From positions 558,001-622,000 of the forward strand of contig JAIQGE010000001.1 in assembly GCA_020072815.1 (NCBI GenBank): a DNA stretch of 64,000 nucleotides, given 5' to 3'. Positions 8,086-16,893 of the stretch are shown piece by piece. This stretch comes from Terriglobia bacterium. Its GTDB lineage: Bacteria > Acidobacteriota > Terriglobia > Terriglobales > Acidobacteriaceae. The notes beneath the pieces are model-generated. The model was not told the origin of the DNA, did no database searches, and saw nothing but the letters and a program-made list of their open reading frames with translations. How positions within the stretch are numbered: the first letter of the stretch is position 1; each line of letters starts with the position of its first letter. A program made the position numbers and the translations under genes.

Positions 8086-9219
8086 CTAGCGAATGCTGCA
8101 CAGGGGCACGATGTCGCCATAAGCGGCGCCGCGCGTCCAAGCCTCGTTAGGCAGGAACTGCGTGCCATCAGAGCGGCGAACGTCAATGCGGTTGGTATTG
8201 ACGGCAACAGCATCGGCCATGCCGTCGCCGGTGACGTCTACAAAATAGGTCCCAACTCCGCCGTAGAACGGCCCGACGATCCACAAATAAGGCGGCAGAA
8301 ACCGTTGGCCATCCGAGAGGCCCACCAGGACGCCTTCGGTGGTCACCATGATGGCGTCGGCTTTGCCATCACCGTTCACGTCAGCGAAGTAGTAAGCAAG
8401 CACTTTGCCTCTGGGGCGGTCCCAATCGCGGCTGCGGTCGCGGTCGCGGCCGCGGTCCCGGTCGCCCCAACGGTTTCGGCCTCCCTGGAACAGGCCTTCC
8501 ATCCAAAGTTCATTGCCCATAAACCTCCGGCCATCGGAGCGGCGGACGGTGATCCCGTTGCGGTTCACGGCGATGGCATCGGCGCGGCCGTCGCCATCCA
8601 CATCGGCAAAGTAAGTGCCCAGCTCTCCGTAAAAAGGCTCGTTGGTCCAGGCTTCATTGGGAAGGAACTGCCGGCCATCGGAACGCCGCACCACAATGCC
8701 GTCAGGGTTGACGACGATGGCATCGGCGCGGCGGCGGGCGCGGCCGCCTGTAACGTCGGCAAAGTAGAGGTTGTGGCGCCCGTACAGGCTGCCGAAGAAC
8801 GGGCCGTTGGTCCAAGCCTCGTTGCCCAGGAACCCGCGGCCGTCAGAGACGCGGACGTCAAGGCCGTTGAGGTTGGAGACAATGGCGTCGGCGCGGCCGT
8901 CACCCGTGACGTCGGCAAAGTAGATGTTAGCGGTGCCGGATTCGTCGCTGCCGAAGAACCCGCGCGGGGACCAGGTGTTAGGACGCAAGAAACGCGAGCC
9001 GTCAGACGGGCGGACGGAGATTCCGTTCTTGTACACGGTGATGAGGTCAGCCCTGCCGCTGCCGGTGACGTCAGCAAACTGCGTGCCCGCAGACATTGGC
9101 GAACAGCCTCCCGGCCCTTGCCCGACTGCCAAAGCCGTGAGCAGCGCGCACGCCAGCGCCAGCCCGACGATGTATTGAAGAGTGTTGCGTTGCCAAGAAT
9201 TCATTTTGCCCATGTTCAT
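8086..9219 (-). CDS. Secreted FG-GAP/VCBS repeat protein
   Basis: The 377-residue protein begins with a hydrophobic signal segment (YIVGLALACALLTALAVG, about residues 15-32). It then has six repeats of about 55 residues, each built around F(A/V)DV(T/D/N)G.G.AD(A/L)(I/V), the calcium-binding loop of FG-GAP beta-propeller blades. Each repeat also carries an SDG..FL core. The third loop is disrupted (TGGRARRRADAI), and an Arg/Asp-rich insert (RDRGRDRDRSRDWDR) separates repeats 4 and 5. FG-GAP proteins act in adhesion or carbohydrate binding outside the cell; the ligand here cannot be told. The start ATG has GGAGGGG upstream. Confidence 0.85.
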   Translation of the reverse strand: MNMGKMNSWQRNTLQYIVGLALACALLTALAVGQGPGGCSPMSAGTQFADVTGSGRADLITVYKNGISVRPSDGSRFLRPNTWSPRGFFGSDESGTANIYFADVTGDGRADAIVSNLNGLDVRVSDGRGFLGNEAWTNGPFFGSLYGRHNLYFADVTGGRARRRADAIVVNPDGIVVRRSDGRQFLPNEAWTNEPFYGELGTYFADVDGDGRADAIAVNRNGITVRRSDGRRFMGNELWMEGLFQGGRNRWGDRDRGRDRDRSRDWDRPRGKVLAYYFADVNGDGKADAIMVTTEGVLVGLSDGQRFLPPYLWIVGPFYGGVGTYFVDVTGDGMADAVAVNTNRIDVRRSDGTQFLPNEAWTRGAAYGDIVPLCSIR

Positions 9220-9388
9220 TTTGCCCGCCCCTCCGAGGCATGTGGTGAACCGAAGATCAGTTTACCCCGCGAGCGCGGCAGGCGGCAAAGCACCTGCGGT
9301 GATACGGTGATTGCCAACATGCTTGGTGCTTACTGATGAGCATGCACAAGCGGAACTGCGCCTGCGAGTTATGCGCGCATGCGGCGGC

Positions 9389-9820
9389 TTATTCAGCTGA
9401 GGCTCGCGACTGCAAGAACGCCTGAAGGATCAGGACGGCGGCCATGCGGTCTACGGCTTTAGCGCGCTTTTCGATACTCAGGTCGGCTTCGCGCAGAAGG
9501 CGGTTGGCTTCCGCGGAAGTAAGCCGCTCGTCGAAGAGGTGGACGGGAAGCTGGAACTTCTTCCGCAGCTCTTCGGCAAACTCCGCCACCTTTTGCGACT
9601 GGCGGCCTTCTTCGCCGCTCATGCGCAGCGGATTGCCCAGCACGATCTCCTGCACCTGGTATTCACGCAGCACGCGCTCCAGGCGGGCAAAGTCGCTGCG
9701 CTTGTTCTTGCGCTCGAGCGTGTCAATTCCCTGCGCGGTAATCCCCAGCAGATCAGACACCGCCAGCCCCATGCGGCGCAAGCCGAAATCAATGGCCAGG
9801 ATGCGTCCGGGAGAAGGCAT
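9389..9820 (-). CDS. ruvX: Putative pre-16S rRNA nuclease YqgF/RuvX
   Basis: The 143-residue RNase H-fold protein has the family motifs ILAIDFGLRRMGLAVSD (catalytic Asp near residue 11), IVLGNPLRMSGEEG, and VHLFDERLTSAEANRLL with a second acidic site, then KAVDRMAAVLILQAFL. The family processes the 5' end of pre-16S rRNA and was earlier described as a Holliday junction resolvase. Length is normal and the ATG start is clear. It is a single gene, with the 0.8-kb AT-rich gap upstream. Confidence 0.94.
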   Translation of the reverse strand: MPSPGRILAIDFGLRRMGLAVSDLLGITAQGIDTLERKNKRSDFARLERVLREYQVQEIVLGNPLRMSGEEGRQSQKVAEFAEELRKKFQLPVHLFDERLTSAEANRLLREADLSIEKRAKAVDRMAAVLILQAFLQSRASAE

Positions 9821-10617
9821 GATGGGATTATACGGGGCGTTGGAGTTTGGCAGATGCGGGGTGATCTGGCCAGGAACTTGTCGTCAAAGCTCATCTTCTT
9901 ATGATGCAGGGGCGGGTTGCGGATGCATTTGTGTCACCGCCTGCAGATTTGAAGCGCTGATTGCGAATGTGCTGAAGCTCTCACTCCAGCGATTAGGCTT
10001 CTCTTAGGATCGCTCTCCATGCGCTTGATGAAATGCAATGCTACTATTTCACGCCGACGATAAGACTTCTCTAAGCACTCTATCCATTCAATGGGCCAAA
10101 TGCTAACTGATGATAGTTTGCTATGTAAATCATTTTTCACATCAACCATAAGACTTCTCTTATGAACTACTCTTGCCGTTTAGATAAGACTAATCTCATC
10201 CTATTTTGGAACTAGCTCAACATAGATTTCATAACTTCTCACACCAATAGGTGACTATCATCACAGTGTAGTTACACCTCGCTAGTTAGTGTGTAGCTCA
10301 ACACGGTGCGCGTGAAGAAGAATTTCCCGCGCAAGTTCGACAAGTAATCTTTCACCCCTCGTTGTAAGTGATGACGCCGTCTCCATTCAGATTGGCCCTC
10401 AGTTCGACGCGGTTTGACAACGATCATGACAGCCGTCTGGCCCGCGAGCCTGAAGATGGCCCAAAGAACCAGCAAGAATTCGGTTCTAAATTTGGGACTC
10501 ATTTTTTGCGCAGGCAGGGAGAAGACATTCAGCGAGAAGCCTTGGTCCTTCTGTTCAGGCAAGGCCAGCCGGTTGCGAAACTAGAGCTCGAGATCCTCGA
10601 GCAAAGAAAGGAATACC
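9821..10617. other. AT-rich intergenic region with a series of inverted repeats
   Basis: No convincing gene is seen in these 797 bases, which are clearly lower in GC than their flanks, especially 9990-10300. The region holds four related imperfect palindromes, listed separately. It must contain the promoters of both the ruvX gene (minus) and the beta-helix gene (plus). Confidence 0.6.
9991..10200. promoter_or_regulatory. Four related imperfect palindromes (AAGActtcTCTT type)
   Basis: Sites lie at 9991-10011, 10059-10075, 10147-10164 and 10183-10200. The third, CATAAGACTTCTCTTATG, is a perfect palindrome with 7-base arms and a 4-base centre. The others keep the TAAGA or TTAGG half and a CTTCTC or CTAATC centre. 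Repetition in a promoter region suggests operator sites for a dimeric regulator; small RNA hairpins are the alternative. Confidence 0.5.
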
Positions 10618-11583
10618 ATGCTGTTCACATCCAAAAAGTCTCTCATAGGCCGGATCATTTCCGGCAGCCTGCGCCTTGTGTTTTTCAGCCTGCTTGCAGC
10701 AGCCTTCATTTCCAGCGCGGCCTTCGCGCAGGATGTAGTGCCCACACCCATTATCGACTGCGGCACGGTGATCACCCAGCCAGGACTATACATTCTGGCC
10801 AACGACCTGAATTGCGGCGCCCCTGTGGCCCCCACGACAAACGGGCCAAGTGCTCTAAGCACCGTGTTGTCGCAGGTCCCCAGCACTTTGTTTGGCAGGA
10901 CGGCGCCCACGGCAAATCCTCCTGCTACGGTAGACGGTATTGACATCGTTGCCGACCATGTGACGCTGTTGCTCAACGGCCACACGATTTCCGGCGATGG
11001 CAATAACACTGCCATCGGCATCTCCGTTGGGGTCTTCTTAGGCGATCAAGGGAACTCCCACGTAGCCATTAATGGGCCGGGAACGATTACCGGCTTCTTC
11101 TTGGGCGTGGCGTTTAACCTGACCTCCCATTCCTCAGTCAAGGATGTGACTCTCATAGGCGCTGGCGCCGAGGAATTCTTGTCCTTTGGGATTGTGACCA
11201 TCGGCGGCTCGAATGCGAACTGTAGTGACCCGACGACCTGTCCATCCTTTAATCATTTTGAGGGAAACAATGCCAGCGGCTATTTTGCCGGGTTCCTGGC
11301 AGTTGGCAATGGCAACACGTTCCGCGACAACACCGCCAGCAACAATCTTGACGGCATCCTGATCGGCGGCACGAGCAATGATGTGCGGTTCAACACCGCC
11401 AACAACAACTTCGACGTGGGAATCGGCATCGGCTTCATCGAGAACAGCACCAACAACAGCATTTTCTTAAACACGGCACTGAACAATGGGAATTTTGACC
11501 TGGCAGACACCAACGCCAATTGCGACAGCAACACGTGGAAGCACAACACCTTTGGCACGGCCAATGAAACCTGCATTCACTAA
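10618..11583 (+). CDS. Secreted right-handed parallel beta-helix protein (NosD/PbH1-type)
   Basis: The 321-residue protein has a signal peptide (LRLVFFSLLAAAFISSAAFAQ, cleavage near residue 38). The mature protein begins IIDCGTVITQPGLYILANDL, the usual start of acidobacterial beta-helix proteins. Repeats of the PbH1 type follow: GIDIVADHVTLLLNGHTISG, GNGNTFRDNTASNNLDGILI, TSNDVRFNTANNNFDVGIGI and NNSIFLNTALNNG. Such folds occur in polysaccharide lyases and NosD, but no catalytic residues can be assigned. AAAGGA precedes the ATG. The mature protein carries several cysteines, expected for the periplasm. Confidence 0.85.
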   Translation: MLFTSKKSLIGRIISGSLRLVFFSLLAAAFISSAAFAQDVVPTPIIDCGTVITQPGLYILANDLNCGAPVAPTTNGPSALSTVLSQVPSTLFGRTAPTANPPATVDGIDIVADHVTLLLNGHTISGDGNNTAIGISVGVFLGDQGNSHVAINGPGTITGFFLGVAFNLTSHSSVKDVTLIGAGAEEFLSFGIVTIGGSNANCSDPTTCPSFNHFEGNNASGYFAGFLAVGNGNTFRDNTASNNLDGILIGGTSNDVRFNTANNNFDVGIGIGFIENSTNNSIFLNTALNNGNFDLADTNANCDSNTWKHNTFGTANETCIH

Positions 11584-11629
11584 AGACGCCAGCATGCTGA
11601 TGTTTTCTTGAAGCAGCACTGCTAAACTG

Positions 11630-11653
11630 GGGCGCTCCGCAAAAGGAGCGCCC
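11630..11653 (+). terminator. Hairpin downstream of the beta-helix gene
   Basis: GGGCGCTCC and GGAGCGCCC form a perfect 9-base stem with a GCAAAA loop, 47 bases after the stop. No clear T-run follows, so efficiency as an intrinsic terminator is uncertain. Confidence 0.5.
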
Positions 11654-11674
11654 TGACCTAAAGGCTTTGTTGTA

Positions 11675-11723
11675 TTGCTGCTAATTGCTAACCGCTGACT
11701 GCTGATTGCTGATTGCTGACTGC
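11675..11723. repeat. Microrepeat of TTGCTGA/GCTGATT words
   Basis: A run of 7-9-base words (CTAATTGCTAACCGCTGACT, GCTGATTGCTGATTGCTGAC). A related remnant (AGTTGCTAATTGC) occurs at 19458-19470. It extends into the 3' end of the DUF374 gene. Confidence 0.6.
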
Positions 11724-12428
11724 TTCTTCCGCCTTCAACCGGCAACGCTCCAGCGTCTCCTGCATCTGCTGGTGAAATGCGGCCATCTGCTCGTCGCTAG
11801 CGTCGGGCGGAACAATGATCGGGCTGCTGGCAAAAAACATCGCCCGCGAGAACGGTTTGGGAATCATCATCCGGTCCCAGGATTTCAAGATCCACGCACG
11901 CTCCAGGGCAATATAAAAACACCCGATCGGCGTGCCGGTTTTTTTGGCCAGCAACACCGGGCCGGGCTTGGCCACGTATCTTGGCCCGCGCGGACCATCA
12001 ATGGTAAAGGCCACCGTATGTCCCTGCTCCAATTGGCGGCGCATCCCCATCAGCGCGCCCACCGCGCCCCGCGAGCTGGATCCCCGCACCGCTCTGAATC
12101 CCAGCTTGTGGATGATGCGGGCGATGTATTCGCCGTCATAGCTGCGGCTGGTCATCACCGCGATCTTCTGGTTGCGGAAACGATACGCCGCCGGAATCAC
12201 GCAGCGATGCCAGAAGCTCCAGATGGAGAGCGCTGTTGGCCCGTGGTCGTTCGCCAGACAGCCTGGCTCGGGAATGAACGTGTAGCGCAGTGTAGGTCCA
12301 ACCAGCCGGATCAGCAGGTAGCCCACCCAGGTGATCAGAAACAGGGACAGGCGTTCGCGCCAAGAAAAAGAGCGAGTAGCATTCTCGCTCCTGATTTCTT
12401 GTTCAGCGGTCTGGGCCACAGGTTCCAT
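11688..12428 (-). CDS. DUF374 family acyltransferase-like protein
   Basis: DUF374 proteins are lysophospholipid-acyltransferase-like and are linked to lipid A or outer-membrane lipid modification at the inner membrane. The protein has the family pattern: a membrane-proximal N-terminus (LSLFLITWVGYLLIRLVGPTL), the FWH segment with HRC in place of the usual HxxxxD box, RGSSSRGAVGAL, and FTIDGPRGPRYVAKPGPVLLA. The ATG at 12428 is preferred, giving 246 residues; a TTG at 12452 is possible. The last nine residues (SNQQSAVSG) are encoded by the intergenic microrepeat, so the original C-terminus has been replaced or extended. It lies 31 bases after the ABC permease. Confidence 0.85.
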   Translation of the reverse strand: MEPVAQTAEQEIRSENATRSFSWRERLSLFLITWVGYLLIRLVGPTLRYTFIPEPGCLANDHGPTALSIWSFWHRCVIPAAYRFRNQKIAVMTSRSYDGEYIARIIHKLGFRAVRGSSSRGAVGALMGMRRQLEQGHTVAFTIDGPRGPRYVAKPGPVLLAKKTGTPIGCFYIALERAWILKSWDRMMIPKPFSRAMFFASSPIIVPPDASDEQMAAFHQQMQETLERCRLKAEEAVSNQQSAVSG

Positions 12429-12459
12429 CAGAAGTGATTTTACCTGCGGCAATTCCCGG

Positions 12460-13743
12460 CTACGCGTATTTGATCCACTTCAAGATTTCCGGCAGCGTGG
12501 GCTTCTTGCCGTACATGAGGATGCCGACGCGGTAGATGCGTCCGCAGAGCCAGGCGCATCCGAATACCGCGGCCACCAGCAGCGCAATGGACAGGGCAAT
12601 CTCCCACGTATGCGGCGGCTGCAGAGCAAGCCGCGTCAGCATGATCAGGGGAGAAGTAAAGGGAAACAGCGACGCCCAAAACGCCAGCGGGCTGGACGGG
12701 TACTGGATGATGTTGACCATGATGATGACGGCAAGGATCAACGGCATCATCACCACAATCTGCAGTTGCTGGGCTTCCTGTTCGGAATTCACCATGGCGC
12801 CAATGGCCGCGCACAAGGTGCTATAGAGGGCAAAGCCAAGAAGGAAATACACGGCAAAATAAACGAGCAGCTTGGTACTGAGCACACCGCTGAACGTGCC
12901 AGCTGAACTGGCAACCAGCAGCGGCAACGCGCCCGCTACCACGGACCAAATGCCGACTTGGGTAAGCCCCACGGCGCTGACGCCCAGGATCTTGCCGGTC
13001 ATCATCTGCTGCGACGTGGCGGTGGAAAGCATGACTTCCATCACGCGGGACGTTTTTTCTTCCAAGATAGCGCGCATCACGTTGACGCCATACAGCAGGA
13101 TGGTCATATACAGCACCATCACCAGGGCCAGCACGGTCAGGAACAGCTTCTGCGGATCGGGTTTGTCTTTGCCTTCAGGACTAATGGCCGCAAGGTCCAC
13201 CGGCTTCAGGGCATTCTGGATGTCAGCGTCCGTGAGGCCTTTGCCCTTGAGCATTTGCCGGCGCACGCCGACGCTGATGGCCCGCTCCAGGATGGAAGTA
13301 TCAATGAAGCTGGAAACGTTCAGCGTAATGTAGTCAAACTTCCGGGAAGCCAGCGCTTCATCGCTGGCCCAGATAACGCCATCCAGTTGCTTGGCCTTCA
13401 CTTTCTCTGTGAAGGCGCGGCGGGACGCGTCGGAGACGTCCGTCTCTACCGTAACGTCGTAGTGCGTGGTGGTCAACGGACCGCGCTGGCCACCTGGCAT
13501 ATCCGCCTCTTTTTTCGGCTTGTTGAGGTCCAGGAGTTCCTCGCGCAGGATCGCGCCGGTCTGCGGGTCGGCGGTTACCAGAACAATCTTCTTGGTTCCG
13601 CCCGAGGACCGGGTGGCGATCAGAGACGGCACAACCGAAACGCCAATCATCAGCGCGGGGATCAGGATGGTCATGATCAGGAACGACTTGGCGCGGACCC
13701 GCTCCAGGTATTCGCGCTTGGCGATAATCCAAACATTACGCAT
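12460..13743 (-). CDS. ABC-2 type transporter permease (NatB-like)
   Basis: The 427-residue integral membrane protein has one N-terminal membrane helix (KSFLIMTILIPALMIGVSVV, about 19-38) and a large extracytoplasmic domain (about 40-200). A C-terminal bundle of about five helices follows, including LTVLALVMVLYMTILLYGVN, VGIWSVVAGALPLLVA and IVVMMPLILAVIIMVNII. This is the layout of NatB sodium exporters and related ABC-2 permeases. EEKTSRVMEVMLSTATSQQMMTGKILGV is the conserved cytosolic segment that contacts the ATPase. Its start overlaps the end of the ATPase gene by 8 bases. The substrate could be Na+ or a small toxic compound; the sequence does not decide. Confidence 0.9.
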   Translation of the reverse strand: MRNVWIIAKREYLERVRAKSFLIMTILIPALMIGVSVVPSLIATRSSGGTKKIVLVTADPQTGAILREELLDLNKPKKEADMPGGQRGPLTTTHYDVTVETDVSDASRRAFTEKVKAKQLDGVIWASDEALASRKFDYITLNVSSFIDTSILERAISVGVRRQMLKGKGLTDADIQNALKPVDLAAISPEGKDKPDPQKLFLTVLALVMVLYMTILLYGVNVMRAILEEKTSRVMEVMLSTATSQQMMTGKILGVSAVGLTQVGIWSVVAGALPLLVASSAGTFSGVLSTKLLVYFAVYFLLGFALYSTLCAAIGAMVNSEQEAQQLQIVVMMPLILAVIIMVNIIQYPSSPLAFWASLFPFTSPLIMLTRLALQPPHTWEIALSIALLVAAVFGCAWLCGRIYRVGILMYGKKPTLPEILKWIKYA

Positions 13744-14638
13744 CGGTCTTCCCCACCACTTCTTTGAAGATTTCTTCCATGGACGGTTCCATCAGCTCAA
13801 AGCGGTTGACGCGCACGCGCTCCAAGGCCAGCCGCAACAGGTCCTGGGGATCAGCCCCAGGCGCCAGCTTCACTTCCACGTAGTTACCGTAGTCGTCGCA
13901 AGAGGCGACGAGCGCTTTGTTTTGCAGAAAGCCCCCGCCGCCTTCGTACTGGATCTGGACGTTGCGCTTGCCGTAGCGCGACTTCACTTCCTTCAGCTCC
14001 CCTTGCAGAACCGGCCGGCCTTTATCGATGAGGCAAATGCTGTCACAGAGCCGTTCCACCTGGTCCATGCGGTGGGTGGAAAACAGAATGGTCTTGCCGC
14101 TCTTCTTCAGGTCCATCAGCACATCTTTGAGCAAGCCGGCATTGACTGGATCGAGCCCGTAAAACGGCTCGTCCATGATGACGAAGTCCGGTTCGTGCAA
14201 CAGGGCGGCGATGAACTGGATCTTCTGCTGCATTCCCTTGGAAAGCTCTTCCACCTTGCTTTGCAGTTTCTCCGCAATCTCCAGCCGCTCGCACCATGCG
14301 ATGGCCTTCTTCCGGGCGACGGCAGCGTTCATGCCGTGCAGTTCGCCCAGAAACACCAACTGGTCCACGATCTTCATCTTCTTATAGAGCCCGCGCTCTT
14401 CGGGAAGATAGCCGATGTTGTGCAGGCTGGTGCGCTCAAACGGCTTGCCGAAAACGCTTATGCTGCCGCTGTCCGGCGCGGTGATGCCGATCATCATGCG
14501 GATGGTGCTGGTCTTACCCGCGCCGTTGGGGCCCAGCAGCCCAAATACGGCGCCTTCGCCAATACTGAACGAAAGGTTGTCCACGGCCACAAACTGGTCG
14601 TAGGTCTTGCGGACCTGGCTGAGTTCAATGGTGTTCAT
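13736..14638 (-). CDS. ABC transporter ATP-binding protein (NatA-like)
   Basis: The 300-residue ATPase has Walker A GPNGAGKT (36-43), a Q-loop-equivalent region near GYLPEERGLY, signature LSKGMQQK (132-139), Walker B VIMDEP (153-158) and switch His in STHRMDQVE. The C-terminal extension (about 215-300) is the NatA/DUF4162 type. It energises the permease encoded 8 bases into its own 3' end. LPEERGLY is typical of NatA-like exporters. It starts 48 bases after the PilZ gene on the same strand. Confidence 0.93.
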   Translation of the reverse strand: MNTIELSQVRKTYDQFVAVDNLSFSIGEGAVFGLLGPNGAGKTSTIRMMIGITAPDSGSISVFGKPFERTSLHNIGYLPEERGLYKKMKIVDQLVFLGELHGMNAAVARKKAIAWCERLEIAEKLQSKVEELSKGMQQKIQFIAALLHEPDFVIMDEPFYGLDPVNAGLLKDVLMDLKKSGKTILFSTHRMDQVERLCDSICLIDKGRPVLQGELKEVKSRYGKRNVQIQYEGGGGFLQNKALVASCDDYGNYVEVKLAPGADPQDLLRLALERVRVNRFELMEPSMEEIFKEVVGKTDA

Positions 14639-14686
14639 GAGGAAAGAATTGGCTCCTGAAACGATACGCAGGACGTGGCGTTCAGG

Positions 14687-15382
14687 TTACATGATTTCCA
14701 GATAATGATCTATCCAGCCGCGAACGCGGAAGCGGCGCTCGTCGGAAGGATCAAAGCGCAGGCCGTAGGTTTTTTCGTTCTCGCGCTTCCAGCAGATGAA
14801 AGCCCGCAGCACCAGCCGGGGAAGCCCGGGCAGGGTCAGGGTGACTTTGACCGGGTCGGTGGACGAGAGATTCGCCGGGCAGCGCACGGACAGCCCGCCG
14901 GAACTGATGTCCATGGTCACGGCAGCCGCGCTGCCAGAGCCGCCTTCAATCACCGTCTCAGAAATTACCGGGACGCGCACGTAACGGCGCAACTCGTGCA
15001 GCACCAGCAGGTGCGTGGAGCGGACAACTTTCAACACGCTCTGCCGGTCCAGAGGCTCGTCCAGGATGGCATTCACGCCGAAGTTGGAATGCAGCAGCGC
15101 TTCATGGGCGCTGCGCGCGATGCCGTAAATCACCATGCGGCGGTTGGAGGTGGAGTTGCGCGCGGCACTGAGGATGCGCTCGGCTTCGGGATCGTAAAGC
15201 CGCAGCACGCAGGCTTCAAACTTCTGGTGGCCAAACATTTCCGCGGCGTCTCCGGGCACGGCGACAATTTGAATTCCGAACTGGCGGAAACAATCGTGCA
15301 GGAAAGCGTTGCAGACGTTGTCAATATGGACGCTGGCGGCGCGGGCGATAATCTTCCCGGGGATCGGTGTGGCGCTGCTCAT
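14687..15382 (-). CDS. Degenerate receiver-PilZ protein (c-di-GMP effector)
   Basis: The 231-residue protein has two parts. Residues 1-125 form a receiver-like alpha/beta domain without the usual phosphorylation pattern (LRLYDPEAE, GVNAILDEPLDRQSVLKVV). Residues about 128-231 are a PilZ domain with both c-di-GMP motifs: RRYVR (132-136) and DISSGG (158-163). It probably senses c-di-GMP and passes the signal through the receiver-like domain. The gene starts 17 bases after the stop of the GGDEF gene, so maker and reader of the second messenger are co-transcribed. Confidence 0.85.
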   Translation of the reverse strand: MSSATPIPGKIIARAASVHIDNVCNAFLHDCFRQFGIQIVAVPGDAAEMFGHQKFEACVLRLYDPEAERILSAARNSTSNRRMVIYGIARSAHEALLHSNFGVNAILDEPLDRQSVLKVVRSTHLLVLHELRRYVRVPVISETVIEGGSGSAAAVTMDISSGGLSVRCPANLSSTDPVKVTLTLPGLPRLVLRAFICWKRENEKTYGLRFDPSDERRFRVRGWIDHYLEIM

Positions 15383-15399
15383 GGGACCCTATACCTGTT

Positions 15400-16893
15400 C
15401 TACCTGGATGCGGACAATTCCTTCTTGGTGGAGGCGGCGGCAATCCGGTTGCGGCCCTCCTGTTTGGCCACGTACATGGCAGCGTCAGCGGCGGCCACCA
15501 CTTCGTCGCGGGTAATACCGTGGGTCGGGTAATCGGCAACGCCGCAGCTGATGGTCACCGGCCGCGGCACCCCGGGAAAATGATGGTTGGCGATCTGGCG
15601 GCGCAGCTTGTCCGCCACGCGCATGGCGTTTTCTCCGGTGGTCTCCGGCACAATGATGGCGAACTCTTCTCCGCCGTAGCGGCACACCAGGTCCACCTTG
15701 CGCAGTTGCTGCTTCAGCAGCATGGAGACGGAGCGCAGCACTTCGTCGCCCAGCAGATGGCCGAATTCATCGTTCAAACGCTTGAAATTATCAATGTCCG
15801 CCATGATCACGGACATGCGGCCCTGGAAGCGCGCGGCGCGCTCGAGTTCTTCCACAATCCGCATTTCAAAGAAGCGGCGATTGTGGATTCCGGTGAGCCC
15901 GTCCACGTAGGCCAGTTGCTTCATGCGGTCAAAATAGCTGGCGTTCTGCATGGCCGCGGCGCAGATATCGGCCACCGATTCCAGCGGCTGCTGGTCTTCC
16001 TTGTCAAACGCGTTCTTGCGGGCGCTGTCCAGGGCCAGCACGCCCAGTTTCTCGCCAAAGAAAATCAGAGGCACGCACATTTCCGATTGCGTTTCCACAA
16101 AGCCGGCGATGTAGCCTTCCACTTTGCTGACGTCGTTTTCAATCACGCTGCGGCCGGTGGCCAGCGCGCGCGCGGCCAGGCCGGCGCCCGGAGCCAATTG
16201 CGCTCCCATGGCGACCGAGGGCGTCAAGCGCCCTTCATAAGCGCGCACCCGCAGTGAATCGCCTTCTGCAATCAGCACCGCCACGTGATCAATGCCGTGG
16301 AACCATTCCAGCAGCAGGCGGCACACCACGGTGAGCAACTGGTCAAGCTCCAGCAGGGCCGTGGTCTGGCGGGCCACGGCGTTGATGGCTTCCAGTTGTT
16401 CGGCGCGGCGGCGCTCCAGGGAATACAGCCGCGCATTTTCCAGCGCCATGGACGCCTGCGTGGAAAACAGCGTGAGCAAGTCAATCATGCCGGCGTCAAA
16501 AAAGTCGGCTTGCTCGCTCTGAAAGTCCAGCACGCCCACGACTTCGTCGCGCACCATCAGCGGGATGGCCACTTCCGACCGCGTTTCCGGCACTTTCATC
16601 AAGTACCGGGGATCTTGCGACACGTCGGCCGCGTAGATGGGCCGCTTCAAGCGCGCGGCTGCGCCGGTGAGCCCCTGGCCCATGGGCACACGGAAACCAA
16701 TGTCCTCGGCGCTGCGGCCAATTTGCGCGCGGACAAAAAGCTCTTCCCGGGTCTTATCCAGCAACAATACCGCGCCGTTTTGCAGCTGGAAATAATCGCG
16801 GATGATGGTGAGAATCTGGTTGAGTACTTCGTCCAGGTCAAACGTGGAAAGGACCGCCTGGCTGGCGTCGTACAAAATGGCGATCTTTTGCAT
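15400..16893 (-). CDS. Diguanylate cyclase with two GAF domains
   Basis: Residues about 5-155 and 165-320 are two GAF sensor domains. The GGDEF domain spans about 325-490 and makes c-di-GMP from two GTP. The active site is intact: DIDNFKRLND, and RYGGEEFAII with GGEEF at 407-411. A product-inhibition site RKVD lies five residues before it (398-401). The C-terminal GVADYPTHG and AADAAMYVAKQEGRNR complete the domain. No membrane helix is present, so sensing is cytosolic. An ATG at 16893 is used; a TTG at 16905 would add four residues. It heads a run of minus-strand genes ending with the DUF374 gene. Confidence 0.93.
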   Translation of the reverse strand: MQKIAILYDASQAVLSTFDLDEVLNQILTIIRDYFQLQNGAVLLLDKTREELFVRAQIGRSAEDIGFRVPMGQGLTGAAARLKRPIYAADVSQDPRYLMKVPETRSEVAIPLMVRDEVVGVLDFQSEQADFFDAGMIDLLTLFSTQASMALENARLYSLERRRAEQLEAINAVARQTTALLELDQLLTVVCRLLLEWFHGIDHVAVLIAEGDSLRVRAYEGRLTPSVAMGAQLAPGAGLAARALATGRSVIENDVSKVEGYIAGFVETQSEMCVPLIFFGEKLGVLALDSARKNAFDKEDQQPLESVADICAAAMQNASYFDRMKQLAYVDGLTGIHNRRFFEMRIVEELERAARFQGRMSVIMADIDNFKRLNDEFGHLLGDEVLRSVSMLLKQQLRKVDLVCRYGGEEFAIIVPETTGENAMRVADKLRRQIANHHFPGVPRPVTISCGVADYPTHGITRDEVVAAADAAMYVAKQEGRNRIAAASTKKELSASR

